A stretch of DNA of 64,000 nt from positions 992,001 through 1,056,000 of the forward strand of contig NZ_JAXCIL010000002.1 of assembly GCF_034387475.1 (NCBI RefSeq), written 5' to 3'. The DNA is from Pseudomonas sp. Teo4. GTDB lineage: Bacteria > Pseudomonadota > Gammaproteobacteria > Pseudomonadales > Pseudomonadaceae. Shown piece by piece: positions 47,847-56,558 of this stretch. The first letter of the stretch is position 1. Every line of letters starts with the position of its first letter. The position numbers were made by a program, and so were the translations under genes. The notes below the pieces were generated by a model that had not been told where the DNA came from, made no database searches, and saw only the letters and a program-made list of their open reading frames with translations.

Positions 47847-49493
47847 TCAGGGCGTCGGTATCGCGTCTTCGTTGAAGCTGCTCTGGGTGGTAGCCCCCTT
47901 GAGAATGAGTTGGGCCGCCTTCTCGGCGATCATGAGGGTGGGTGAACAGGTATTGCCCGAGGTGATCTGCGGCATGATCGACGCATCCGCCACGCGCAGG
48001 CCGGGTATGCCGTGCACGCGCAGCTGGTTATCCACAACGTCATGCGAGCCACTGCCCATGCGGCAGGTGCCGACCGGGTGGAAGATGGTGGTGCCGATCT
48101 TGCCGGCGGCTTCGAACAGCTCTTGTTCACTTTGCAGGGCCGGGCCGGGCAGGTACTCACGGGGTTCGAATGCGGCCAGGGCAGGGGCCTGCACGATGCG
48201 TCGGGTGAGACGGATGGCATCAGCGGCGACGCGCAGGTCCTCGGGGGCACTGAGGTAGTTGGGGTCGATCAGCGGTGTGCTGTTCATGTCGGCAGAACGA
48301 ATGTCGATGCGCCCACGGCTGGCCGGGCGCAGGTTGCACACCGACGCGGTGAAGGCCGGGAAGCGGTGCAGCGGCTCGCCGAAGCGCTCCAGCGACAGGG
48401 GTTGCACGTGATACTGCAGGTTAGCGGTAGCCTGCTCCGGGCCCGAACGTACGAAGGCCCCCAGTTGGCTTGGCGCCATGGCCAGCGGGCCGCTGCGGTC
48501 GTACAGGTAACGAAGGCCCATGCCCAACTTGCCCCACAGGCTGTTGGCCATCTGGTTAAGGGTGCGGGTGTTACGGACTTCATAGATCAGGCGTAGCTGC
48601 AGGTGGTCCTGCAAATTGCCACCAACCCCTGGCATGTCGTGGCGCACGCCGATACCGAGGCTTTCCAGCAGCTTGCGCGGGCCAATGCCTGAGCGCTGAA
48701 GGATACCGGGAGAACCGACGGCGCCAGCGCAGAGGATGATCTCGCGGCGTGCAGAGAACTCATGCCAGGCACCTTGCCATTGCGCCTTCACCGCTCGTGC
48801 ACGGGTGTTGTTGAGCAGCACCTGATCCACCTGCACATCGGTCAGCACGGTCAGGTTAGGGCGATCCTTGATCGGCCGCAGGAAGGCCTTGGACGCGTTC
48901 CAGCGCACACCGCTACGCTGGTTGACTTGAAAGTATCCACAGCCTTGGTTGTCGCCGGTATTGAAGTCGTCGACCTTGGCGATACCACTCTGCTCAGCCG
49001 CATCACGGAAGGCATCGAGGATCGGCCAGCTGTAGCGCTGGCGCTCGACCCGCCATTCACCGTCGCCGCCATGGTGGTAACTGCTGCCGGCAAAATGGTT
49101 TTCGCTGGCCTTGAACAGTGGCAACACATCCTTCCAGGCCCAACCATCATTGCCTTGTTCGGCCCAATGGTCATAGTCGGCGGCCTGGCCACGCATGTAG
49201 ATCATGCCGTTGATCGAGGAACAACCACCCAGCACCTTGCCCCGAGGGTAACCCAGGCTGCGCCCCCCCAGGCCGGTTTGCGCTTCGGTCTTGAAACACC
49301 AGTCGGTGCGCGGGTTGCCGATGCAGTAGAGGTAACCGACAGGGATGTGAATCCAGGGATAGTTGTCGCGTCCCCCCGCTTCAAGCAGCAGCACTCGGCA
49401 GGAAGGGTCGGCGGACAAACGATTGGCTAGGAGGCAACCGGCAGGACCGGCCCCGACGACCACGTAGTCGAAGACAGAATCGGCTGATGGCAT
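47847..49493 (-). CDS. GMC family FAD-dependent oxidoreductase (choline-dehydrogenase-like)
   Basis: This 548-residue flavoenzyme has the FAD loop VVVGAGPAGCLLANRLS, the GMC signature PRGKVLGGCSSINGMIYMRG and the C-terminal VADASIMPQITSGNT. It oxidises an alcohol whose identity is not clear; BetA-like annotation reflects only family likeness. It is divergent from a LysR gene and upstream of an MFS gene, suggesting uptake and oxidation of one substrate under LysR control. Confidence 0.9.
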   Translation of the reverse strand: MPSADSVFDYVVVGAGPAGCLLANRLSADPSCRVLLLEAGGRDNYPWIHIPVGYLYCIGNPRTDWCFKTEAQTGLGGRSLGYPRGKVLGGCSSINGMIYMRGQAADYDHWAEQGNDGWAWKDVLPLFKASENHFAGSSYHHGGDGEWRVERQRYSWPILDAFRDAAEQSGIAKVDDFNTGDNQGCGYFQVNQRSGVRWNASKAFLRPIKDRPNLTVLTDVQVDQVLLNNTRARAVKAQWQGAWHEFSARREIILCAGAVGSPGILQRSGIGPRKLLESLGIGVRHDMPGVGGNLQDHLQLRLIYEVRNTRTLNQMANSLWGKLGMGLRYLYDRSGPLAMAPSQLGAFVRSGPEQATANLQYHVQPLSLERFGEPLHRFPAFTASVCNLRPASRGRIDIRSADMNSTPLIDPNYLSAPEDLRVAADAIRLTRRIVQAPALAAFEPREYLPGPALQSEQELFEAAGKIGTTIFHPVGTCRMGSGSHDVVDNQLRVHGIPGLRVADASIMPQITSGNTCSPTLMIAEKAAQLILKGATTQSSFNEDAIPTP

Positions 49494-49611
49494 GTGTAAC
49501 CTCGCCTGATTATTGTTCTTGTCGTCCTACATCTTATTGATTAATTTCGACGAGGAAACACGAGATTTCACGCAGCCGCTGTGCGTTTTCGTACAGCTCA
49601 ATGTCTGTGCT

Positions 49612-49705
49612 GGCCTCTTCGCGGGTAAACCCGCTCCCACAGGTAAAGCGGTGCCCCAAAGAGCAACGCTGTACCTGTGGGAGCGGGTTTACCCGCGAAA
49701 AGGCC
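49612..49705. repeat. Paired REP palindrome
   Basis: GGCCTCTTCGCGGGTAAACC plus CGCTCCCACAGGTA (49612-49645) is inverted at 49672-49705. It is unusual in lying in a divergent region, just upstream of the LysR gene. Confidence 0.85.
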
Positions 49706-49731
49706 ACAACGAACAGCACAAAGGGATAAGC

Positions 49732-50619
49732 ATGTTCGACTGGAATGATCTGCGGTTTTTCCTCGAGTTGCAGCGCAGCGGCCGCCTGCTCACCGCCGCC
49801 AAGCGCCTGAACACCACCCACAGCACCGTGGCCCGGCATATCGAGAGCATCGAGAAAAGCCTTGGCACCCCGCTGTTCGTGCAGCACGCCCAGGGCTACG
49901 AACTGACCACCTCCGGCCAGGCCCTGCTCAAACACGCCGAAGCCATGGAAAATGTCGCCCTGCTGGCGCAGGAAGAAATCACTCAGGCCATCACGCCACT
50001 GGGCAAGATCCGTCTGGGGGTGACCGAAGGCATCGGCATCATGTTCTTCACCCCACGCATGAACGCGTTGTTCGAACGGTACCCCGGCCTTGAAGTGGAA
50101 CTGGTGGCTGTACCGCGCTTTGTCAGCATCCTCAACCGCGAAGCGGAAATCAGCATCCACCTGGAGCGGCCCAATGCCGACCTGCTGATCACCCGCAAGC
50201 TCACCGATTATCGACTGGCCCTTTATGCCAGCCAAAGTTATCTGGACCGGGCGCCACCGTTGCACAACCGTGACGACCTGGCGCGCCACAGCTGGATCGG
50301 TTACGTCGATGACTTGCTGTTCAGCCAGGAGCTGCTGTTTCTCAACAGTTTCTGCCGAGCGCCCAACGTGGTGTTCCGCAGCACCAGCGTGATCGCCCAG
50401 CAACATGCCGCGCGGGCAGGCCTGGGCATCGCCGTGCTGCCCAACTACATGGCACGCCACGACCCGACCCTAGTGCGTGTGCTGCCCAGCGAAACCATCC
50501 AACGCAGCTACTGGATCTGCTCGCGCAGGGAACTGCACAAGTCCGTGCGCCTGCGGGTGGTCTGGGACTACCTGCTGGCGCTGTGCGCCGCTGAACAGGC
50601 CGAGCTGCTAGCCGAGTAA
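49732..50619 (+). CDS. LysR family transcriptional regulator
   Basis: This 295-residue LysR protein has an HTH at about 5-60 (AAKRLNTTHSTVARHIESIE) and a LysR substrate domain. It is divergent from the GMC-MFS pair, its likely target. The start follows AAGGGATAAGC, 26 bases after a REP pair. Confidence 0.9.
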   Translation: MFDWNDLRFFLELQRSGRLLTAAKRLNTTHSTVARHIESIEKSLGTPLFVQHAQGYELTTSGQALLKHAEAMENVALLAQEEITQAITPLGKIRLGVTEGIGIMFFTPRMNALFERYPGLEVELVAVPRFVSILNREAEISIHLERPNADLLITRKLTDYRLALYASQSYLDRAPPLHNRDDLARHSWIGYVDDLLFSQELLFLNSFCRAPNVVFRSTSVIAQQHAARAGLGIAVLPNYMARHDPTLVRVLPSETIQRSYWICSRRELHKSVRLRVVWDYLLALCAAEQAELLAE

Positions 50620-51426
50620 CGCCTTGCCGGCCAGCAACAAGGCCGCCGACCACCCGGCCACGGCAAACATCTGCTGCAGTCGCGGTCCGGCGAGCCTGGT
50701 AGCGAGTGGCCGGGCCAGCAGCAAGCCAAGTACCGCGCCGATGGCGAACGGCGCGCCAATCCGCCAGTGCATCAACCCCGCCAGGCTGGCGCTGACTACG
50801 CTGCCGGTGGAGACCAGAGCAATGACCGCCAGCGATGTCGAGACGATGCTCTTCATGCGCAGATTGGTGTAGCGGTTCAAGGCGGGAATGATCACGAAGC
50901 CGCCGCCCACACCGAGCAAGCCTGACAGCAACCCGGACAACGCGCCGGTAAAAGCCAGGGCACGTGCACAAGGCAGCGTCCAGCGCAGGCGCCCCTGCAG
51001 CGGGTTGAGCACGCACGGCTCGATGTAGCGATGGGCATCGTTGTGCTCGCCGCGCAGTTCTTTGCCTGCCTTGCGCCAGATGCGCAGGCAGGCGTACACC
51101 AGCACTCCAGAGAACACCAACGCCAATGGTGTGTTGGGCAAACGGTGCGCGAGCATCAACCCAAACGGCGCAACAGCGATGCCGATCAGGGCGATGAACA
51201 GGGCGGCGCGATAACGCACCAATCCCTCTCGCAAACCGAGCACCGCCCCCACGGCAGCGGCAAGCCCTACGGCGAGCAAACCAATAGGGGCGGCGTCGAC
51301 CATCGACAGGCCAAGGCCAAACACCAGCAGCGGCACCGCAAGAATGCCGCCACCCGCGCCGGTCAGCGCCAGCACCCCACCAATGATTGCACCCAACCCA
51401 GCGCCCAGCAGTTGATGTTCGATCAC
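50608..51426 (-). CDS. TauE/SafE family membrane transporter (probable sulfite/sulfur anion exporter)
   Basis: This 272-residue protein has about eight membrane helices and the repeated GxGGG-type motifs LTGAGGGILAVPLLVF and GLLGVGGGFVIIPALN. It starts at a GTG overlapping the upstream gene as GTGA, so it is coupled to it. Being third in a sulfide-oxidation operon, it probably exports sulfite or thiosulfate. It overlaps the convergent LysR stop by 12 bases. Confidence 0.86.
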   Translation of the reverse strand: MIEHQLLGAGLGAIIGGVLALTGAGGGILAVPLLVFGLGLSMVDAAPIGLLAVGLAAAVGAVLGLREGLVRYRAALFIALIGIAVAPFGLMLAHRLPNTPLALVFSGVLVYACLRIWRKAGKELRGEHNDAHRYIEPCVLNPLQGRLRWTLPCARALAFTGALSGLLSGLLGVGGGFVIIPALNRYTNLRMKSIVSTSLAVIALVSTGSVVSASLAGLMHWRIGAPFAIGAVLGLLLARPLATRLAGPRLQQMFAVAGWSAALLLAGKALLG

Positions 51427-52703
51427 CGTCCGCCCTCGACCACCAGTGGCTGAGGCCGTGCCAGCCATTCACGTCCCTTGAGCATGCCTTGCCAATACAG
51501 TGGCGGCAGCAGCCTTGCCTTGAGCAACCAAGCCAGGCGGGTTGCCTGTCGACCGTCGAGCAGCCAGCGGGGGAAGCTGGGTGCCACCTTGCCACCGTAG
51601 GTAAATTCAGCCAGTACGATCTTGCCGCGTTCGACGGTCAACGGGCAGGAGCCATAGCCGTCGTACTGGGCAAGGGTAGGGAGCCTTCCCAACGCTACCA
51701 GCACATTGTTGGCCACCACCGGCGCCTGCTTGCGCGCGGCAGCGGCCGTCTTGGCGTTGGTGGTGTTGGCGACATCGCCGAGGGCGTGGATGTTGCCGAA
51801 CGTGCGGTGACGAAGGGTCTGTGGGTCGACATCAAGCCAACCTGCTGCATCCGCCAAAGGGCTATTTCGGATGAAATCGGGAGCGACTTGCGGGGGCACC
51901 ACGTGCAGCATGTCGAAGGCTTCGGTGCGGGTTTCGCTGCTGCCGTCAGGCAATGTGCGAACGAACGTAGCCCGCTTGTTGGGGCCATCCACTGCTACAA
52001 GTCGATGTGAGTAATTGAGGTCCACGCCGTACTTGTCGATATACGCCATCAGCGCGGGGACATAGTCGGCGACACCAAACAGCACCGCGCCGGCATTGAA
52101 GAAACTGGCTTTCACATTGCCCAGGTGCCCATGGCGCAACCAGTGGTCGCAGGACAAGTACAACGCTTTCTGTGGTGCGCCGGCGCATTTGATCGGCATC
52201 GGTGGCTGGGTGAACAGCGCACGGCCTTGCTTGAGGTTCTGCACCAGCTCCCACGTGTAAGGTGCCAGGTCGTAACGGTAGTTGGAGGTCACACCGTTGC
52301 GCCCCAAGGTTTCGCTCAACCCCTCGATGGCATTCCAGTCCAGCTTCAGGCCGGGGCAGACAACCAGTTGTTCATAGCTGATAGCGCGGCCGCCTTCGAG
52401 GGTGACCAGCTGAGCCTGAGGGTCGAAACCTTCGACGCGCGCCTTGACCCACCGCACACCCCGGGGGATGGTCGATGCCATGGTGCGCGCAGTGCTCGTC
52501 GACTTGAACACGCCAGCCCCCACCATCGTCCAGCCCGGTTGGTAGTAGTGCACATCGGCAGGGTCGATCAACGCGATGTCTAGCGACGGGTCGCGGCTGA
52601 TCAGGCTTGAGGCAGTGGCGATGCCGGCGGCACCGGCACCGACTATTACCACTTTGTGGTGGTCGGCATCAGAGGTGTTGGCAGGGGACAGCAAGGCAGG
52701 CAT
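51423..52703 (-). CDS. sqr: Sulfide:quinone oxidoreductase (mitochondrial SQOR-like)
   Basis: This 426-residue flavoprotein has the FAD loop VVIVGAGAAGIATASSL. The redox cysteine pair of SQOR is recognisable as C173 in PIKCAGAPQKALYLSC and C353 in GYGSCPLT. It oxidises H2S to sulfane sulfur and reduces quinone. It lies 40 bases downstream of the persulfide dioxygenase gene. The start is the ATG with AGGAAATACC upstream. Confidence 0.88.
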   Translation of the reverse strand: MPALLSPANTSDADHHKVVIVGAGAAGIATASSLISRDPSLDIALIDPADVHYYQPGWTMVGAGVFKSTSTARTMASTIPRGVRWVKARVEGFDPQAQLVTLEGGRAISYEQLVVCPGLKLDWNAIEGLSETLGRNGVTSNYRYDLAPYTWELVQNLKQGRALFTQPPMPIKCAGAPQKALYLSCDHWLRHGHLGNVKASFFNAGAVLFGVADYVPALMAYIDKYGVDLNYSHRLVAVDGPNKRATFVRTLPDGSSETRTEAFDMLHVVPPQVAPDFIRNSPLADAAGWLDVDPQTLRHRTFGNIHALGDVANTTNAKTAAAARKQAPVVANNVLVALGRLPTLAQYDGYGSCPLTVERGKIVLAEFTYGGKVAPSFPRWLLDGRQATRLAWLLKARLLPPLYWQGMLKGREWLARPQPLVVEGGR

Positions 52704-52742
52704 GGCGGTATTTCCTGGGAATCTCGTTATGGGCAAAGGCGA

Positions 52743-53627
52743 TCAGAGTTTGTTCAGCGGAATCTTCAGGTAGCTCACCCCGTTGGCTTCAGGCTCGGGA
52801 AACTGGCCGCTGCGCATGTTGACCTGCACCGAAGGCAGGATCAGTACAGGCATGTCGAGGGTCTTGTCGCGGGCTTCGCGCATGGCGACGAACTGGTCCT
52901 CTTCGATGCCATGCTTAATGTGGATATTGCTGGCGCGCTGTTCAGCCACGGTAGTGACGTACTGCATCTCGCGCCCACCCGGCAGGTAGTCATGGCACAT
53001 GAACAGCCGGGTCTGATCAGGGAAGGCGAGCAGGCGGCGAATCGAGCGGTACAGTGTTCGTGCGTCAGCACCAGGGAAATCGCAACGCGCGGTGCCGTAG
53101 TCCGGCATGAACAGCGTGTCACCGACGAACACCGCCTTTTCTCCCGCATCTTCAACCACATAGCTCAAGCAAGCCGGGGTATGCCCAGGAGTGTGCAGGG
53201 CACGGGCGTGCAAATTGCCAATGCGGAAGCCTTCCTCGTCTTCAAACAGCACATCGAACTGACTTCCGTCACGGGCGAAGTCCGATTCGGCGTTGAACAG
53301 TGCACCGAAGACTTTCTGCACCTGAGTAATGTGAGCACCGATGGCAGTGTGGCCGCCCAGTTTCTCCTTGAGGTAAGCGGCAGCAGAAAGGTGATCTGCG
53401 TGCACATGGGTTTCCAGAATCCACTGGACCTCGGCCCCCAGCGCTTTTACCCGATCAATCAAAAGGTCGGCCGACTTCGTGCAGGTACGCCCGGACTTAG
53501 GGTCGTAGTCCAGCACGCTGTCGATCAACGCACACTTGAGCGTCTCACGATCCAGGACCAGATAACTGATGGTCGAGGTTGCCTTGTCGAAGAAGGCTTC
53601 CACGTGAAGGTTGTTGCCGATGATCAT
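52743..53627 (-). CDS. pdo: Persulfide dioxygenase-like metallo-beta-lactamase protein
   Basis: This 294-residue MBL-fold protein has the metal motif HVHADH (74-79) and further ligands in HTPGHTPACL and VFVGDTLF, the ETHE1/Blh type. It likely oxidises glutathione persulfide to sulfite. It is the first gene of the sulfide operon and divergent from a FisR-like activator. The start at 53627 follows TTGGAGAACGTG; the frame extends seven codons further. Confidence 0.87.
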   Translation of the reverse strand: MIIGNNLHVEAFFDKATSTISYLVLDRETLKCALIDSVLDYDPKSGRTCTKSADLLIDRVKALGAEVQWILETHVHADHLSAAAYLKEKLGGHTAIGAHITQVQKVFGALFNAESDFARDGSQFDVLFEDEEGFRIGNLHARALHTPGHTPACLSYVVEDAGEKAVFVGDTLFMPDYGTARCDFPGADARTLYRSIRRLLAFPDQTRLFMCHDYLPGGREMQYVTTVAEQRASNIHIKHGIEEDQFVAMREARDKTLDMPVLILPSVQVNMRSGQFPEPEANGVSYLKIPLNKL

Positions 53628-53686
53628 CACGTTCTCCAATTTATCCACCGCGCCTTGTATGAGGCGTAGGCAGTGATTGGAGGTTT

Positions 53687-53702
53687 ATCAAGATGCATGC
53701 CA
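53687..53702 (-). promoter_or_regulatory. Candidate sigma-54 promoter of the sulfide operon
   Basis: On the minus strand, TGGCATGCATCTTGAT fits the -24/-12 consensus TGGCAC-N5-TTGC with correct spacing but GA in place of GC at -12. Transcription would start near 53675. The adjacent sigma-54 activator supports it. Confidence 0.5.
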
Positions 53703-53773
53703 GAACATTTCGGCCTGTTTTTCAGATTCTTCCTGCGTTTTTGCTGGCTTTGCCCAACTTGCAACCGAACGGG

Positions 53774-53822
53774 TGACAGTGATCGTGGCAGTCGACTGAC
53801 AGCCAATGGCAGTGTTTGGCAG
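53774..53822. promoter_or_regulatory. Candidate activator-binding region
   Basis: The perfect 10-bp palindrome CAGTCGACTG (53789-53798) sits among repeats of TGACAG and TGGCAG. It lies about 70-120 bases upstream of the candidate sigma-54 promoter, the usual distance for an enhancer site. Confidence 0.5.
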
Positions 53823-53862
53823 TCCTTGCTACTCTCCGCCGGGTTATCCGATCGGTGCCATC

Positions 53863-55182
53863 ATGCCAGAGCTTCACGCCACAGCGTCCCATCCCGCCAT
53901 CCTAGCGCTGGTGTCCTACCTCGAACACGATGTGCTGCCAACCATCGTGCTGGACACCGATTACAACATCCTCGCCGCCAACGCAGCCTACCGCCGCCAG
54001 TTTGGCAGCGACGCGCAGGCGCCAGTGGGCGAGAAGTGCCACCGGGTCTCGCACCACTACGCCGTGCCCTGTGACCAGGCTGGTGAGCACTGCCCCATGC
54101 GCAAGGCTAGGGACAGCAAAGTGCCGGAGCGGGTACTGCACATCCACCACACCCCGCGCGGGCCTGAACATGTGGATGTCGAGTTGCGGCCAATCGTCGA
54201 TGAACAGGGCAGGGTAGTCGCGTTCGTCGAACGCCTCACCAGCATCACGCTCGCCTCGGCCCAACCGCAGCAGCAGGGGCTGGTGGGGCGAGCACCTACT
54301 TTCAAACAGGCCCTGGCCAGCCTGCAGCGGGCAGCACCCGCGCAGATTCCTGTATTACTGCAAGGCGAATCAGGCACAGGCAAGGAACTGTTCGCCCGGG
54401 CCATCCACATGGGCAGCCCACGGGCCAATGGGCCATTGGTGGTGGTCGATTGCACCGGCCTGACTGAGTCGTTGTTCGAGAGCGAGCTGTTTGGCTATGA
54501 GAAGGGCGCTTTCACAGGGGCCAACCAGCGCAAGATCGGGTTGGCCGAAGCCGCCCATGGCGGAACCTTGTTCCTCGACGAGATCGGTGAAGTGCCGCTG
54601 GCGATGCAGGTCAAACTGCTGCGCCTGATCGAGTCCGGCAGTTTCCGCCCCGTGGGTAGCCTGCGTACCGTGCATTCGGACTTCCGCCTGGTTTCGGCAA
54701 CACACAAGCCGCTCAAGCAGATGGTCGCGGCAGGCACCTTCCGTGAAGACCTGTACTACCGAATCAGTGGTTTCCCCATTCGCCTGCCCGCACTGCGCGA
54801 GCGGGTAGAAGACTTGCCATTGCTGGCCGAAAGCCTGTTGCAGCGCAGCGCGGGCAAGGCCCCACTCTCACTTACCGCAGACGCGTTGAAGAAGCTCGCG
54901 CTACATCCATTCCCCGGCAACATCCGAGAGCTGCGCAACATCCTGGAGCGGGCAAGACTGTTTGCCGATGACGGGCTGATTCGTCCCGAACATCTACCGG
55001 AGGATATCGGCTTGCAGAGTTCAATCGGTGCAGCAGCGAGTAGAGGCCCTAATGAGTTGGGTGAGCTGGCGCAGGCCCTTGAGCAGTTTCGCGGTTCACG
55101 CAGCGAGCTTGCGCAGCATCTGGGCATGAGTGAGCGCACCCTGTATAGACGCTTGAAGGCATTGGGCTTGAGCGCTTCTTGA
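53863..55182 (+). CDS. fisR: FisR-like sigma-54-dependent activator (sulfane-sulfur sensor)
   Basis: This 439-residue regulator has an N-terminal sensor domain, an AAA+ domain (GESGTGKE 168-175, sigma-54 contact loop GAFTGA 215-220, DEIGE) and a C-terminal Fis-type HTH. Cysteines C59, C70 and C77 show spacing 11 and 7, the same as the C53/C64/C71 sensor cysteines reported for FisR of Cupriavidus. It should activate the divergent pdo-sqr-tauE operon when polysulfide is present. The start is the ATG at 53863; the frame extends 19 codons upstream. Confidence 0.88.
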   Translation: MPELHATASHPAILALVSYLEHDVLPTIVLDTDYNILAANAAYRRQFGSDAQAPVGEKCHRVSHHYAVPCDQAGEHCPMRKARDSKVPERVLHIHHTPRGPEHVDVELRPIVDEQGRVVAFVERLTSITLASAQPQQQGLVGRAPTFKQALASLQRAAPAQIPVLLQGESGTGKELFARAIHMGSPRANGPLVVVDCTGLTESLFESELFGYEKGAFTGANQRKIGLAEAAHGGTLFLDEIGEVPLAMQVKLLRLIESGSFRPVGSLRTVHSDFRLVSATHKPLKQMVAAGTFREDLYYRISGFPIRLPALRERVEDLPLLAESLLQRSAGKAPLSLTADALKKLALHPFPGNIRELRNILERARLFADDGLIRPEHLPEDIGLQSSIGAAASRGPNELGELAQALEQFRGSRSELAQHLGMSERTLYRRLKALGLSAS

Positions 55183-55316
55183 GCAGAAATACCCACCAAT
55201 TCTTTACCGGACCTTTACCTCCAGGCAGGGATTAGTCTTCAAGAACCATTGTCTGATCAGTTAACCGTACCTGACGCCCGAAGCTGGGGCGTTGCTTTGT
55301 AGAGGAACTGCATTCA

Positions 55317-55736
55317 ATGAAAAAGACCCTGACCGTGCTTTGCGCCGCCCTAATGCTCGGCGCGCCCCTGGCCACCTTCGCCCAACCTGGCCCACCCCAG
55401 GGGCACGATGGTGGCCCATCACATGATGGCCGACCACAACAAGGGCAATATCAGGGACACCCCCAGCAACAGGGGCGACCAGGCAATAGCCATTCGCAGT
55501 CTTATCGCAACCCTAACTTCCGTCCGCAACCGGGCATGCCGGTGCCGCATCAACAGTGGAAGCGCGGCCATGCGGTTGAACCAATGTATCGCGGTGACCG
55601 CTATTGGGTGACCGACTGGAAAGCCCGTCACCTGCCGCCACCACCGCACGAGCACCGCTGGTTGTATGTGAACGGCGACTATGTGTTGGTCGCTATCGCC
55701 AGCGGCGTGATCGTCAACATCCTCGGCGGCTATTGA
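55317..55736 (+). CDS. RcnB family periplasmic protein
   Basis: This 139-residue protein has a signal peptide (cleavage near AQPG, residue 22) and a long Gln/Gly/His/Pro-rich region (25-70). The RcnB-type C-terminus follows: RGDRYWVTDWKARHLPPPPH, then RWLYVNGDYVLVAIASGVI. RcnB in E. coli affects nickel and cobalt balance; here the metal role is inference. The start has AGAGGAAC upstream. Confidence 0.87.
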   Translation: MKKTLTVLCAALMLGAPLATFAQPGPPQGHDGGPSHDGRPQQGQYQGHPQQQGRPGNSHSQSYRNPNFRPQPGMPVPHQQWKRGHAVEPMYRGDRYWVTDWKARHLPPPPHEHRWLYVNGDYVLVAIASGVIVNILGGY

Positions 55737-55752
55737 GACCTTTGTTGGAAAC

Positions 55753-55784
55753 ATGAAAAAGCCCGCGCAAGCGGGCTTTTTCAT
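55753..55784. terminator. Bidirectional intrinsic terminator
   Basis: GAAAAAGCCCGC-GCAA-GCGGGCTTTTTC is a strong symmetric terminator after the rcnB-like gene, usable also by the convergent XRE gene. Confidence 0.92.
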
Positions 55785-55809
55785 GGGTGAAAGAAAGATG
55801 AAGCGACTT

Positions 55810-55825
55810 GGTTCCACGTGGAACA
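55810..55825. other. parS-like ParB-binding site
   Basis: GGTTCCACGTGGAACA differs at one base from the palindromic parS consensus TGTTCCACGTGGAACA. It lies in the intergenic region about 8 kb from dnaN, where pseudomonads cluster parS sites. Confidence 0.88.
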
Positions 55826-55885
55826 TCAGCCAGAAAATACCGGGGTAGCCCGTCAGTGTCCGTGATGGCTAATAACGTGAGTTAC

Positions 55886-56422
55886 TTATTCCGAACTGTG
55901 CACAACCACAAGTAGCTCTGCTTGCATCTCCGAAACCGTACGAATCCGGTGAGATTTCTGCGCATTGAAGTGCAGCGCGTCGCCTTCCTCCAAGATCAGG
56001 CGCTCGCTACCGAAATCGACCTCAACGCTGCCGCGATGAACGTAGACGAACTCTTCTCCCAAATGCTCTTTGAAGGCCGAGTGCCCAAATGAGCGAGGAG
56101 GGTAGACCATGAACGGCAGCAACGCCCTCTGCCCGATATGCCGTGCAAGAGGCACATGAGTAGAGGCCAACTGATCATCAGAAGCATCACGCTGTTGGCG
56201 ACGCACCAGGCTGTAGCCCTCTGATGGCACTGCTTCCGTGCTGAAGAGTTCTTCGGCTTGGACGTTGAGCGCCTTGGCAAGCTTGAGCGCCACGGCAATC
56301 GAAGGTGAGCTCATGCCACGCTCCACCTTGGAAAGGTAGCTCTTCGTCAACCCGGTCAGGACTGCCAGCTGCTCCAGGGTCATGCCCATCTTCTTACGCA
56401 AAATTCTCAGCTGAACCGACAT
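55886..56422 (-). CDS. XRE-cupin transcriptional regulator
   Basis: This 178-residue protein has an N-terminal HTH_3 domain (LAVLTGLTKSYLSKVERGMS) and a C-terminal cupin (EFVYVHRGSVEVDFGSERLI). This design resembles PuuR-type regulators that sense a small molecule in the cupin. It is divergent from the aldolase operon. A perfect palindrome lies in the shared region, so autoregulation and control of the operon are likely. The start at 56422 has AAGGAAC upstream. Confidence 0.87.
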   Translation of the reverse strand: MSVQLRILRKKMGMTLEQLAVLTGLTKSYLSKVERGMSSPSIAVALKLAKALNVQAEELFSTEAVPSEGYSLVRRQQRDASDDQLASTHVPLARHIGQRALLPFMVYPPRSFGHSAFKEHLGEEFVYVHRGSVEVDFGSERLILEEGDALHFNAQKSHRIRTVSEMQAELLVVVHSSE

Positions 56423-56462
56423 CCAAAGCTGTTCCTTGAAATTAATGACACAGGTATTGCTT

Positions 56463-56498
56463 ATGACACTTTGTGTCATTAGGATCACTTCGTGTCCT
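56463..56498. promoter_or_regulatory. Tandem operator for the XRE regulator
   Basis: ATGACAC-TTT-GTGTCAT (56463-56479) is a perfect palindrome, followed by a degenerate copy AGGATCACTTCGTGTCCT (56481-56498). A further half-site, AATGACAC, lies just to the left. They fill the region between the divergent genes. Confidence 0.7.
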
Positions 56499-56558
56499 GG
56501 CGCCGTTGCAGCGGCCACCAGGGAAAACATCGCTTTCTTCTTCGTTCAGGTACCGACC

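Noticed and set aside
51423..51595. Extended frame reading from the sqr 3' end into the TauE/SafE gene in another frame
   Set aside because: Arg/Trp/Cys-rich translation without a domain; antisense or out of frame to two well-supported genes.
53596..53611. Possible fourth parS site (GCTTCCACGTGAAGGT)
   Set aside because: Only the inner CACGTG region matches; both ends differ from the consensus, and it is explained by coding in the persulfide dioxygenase gene.
53816..53831. Sigma-54 promoter on the plus strand before fisR (TGGCAG...TTGCT)
   Set aside because: The spacing between the -24 and -12 parts is two bases too short.
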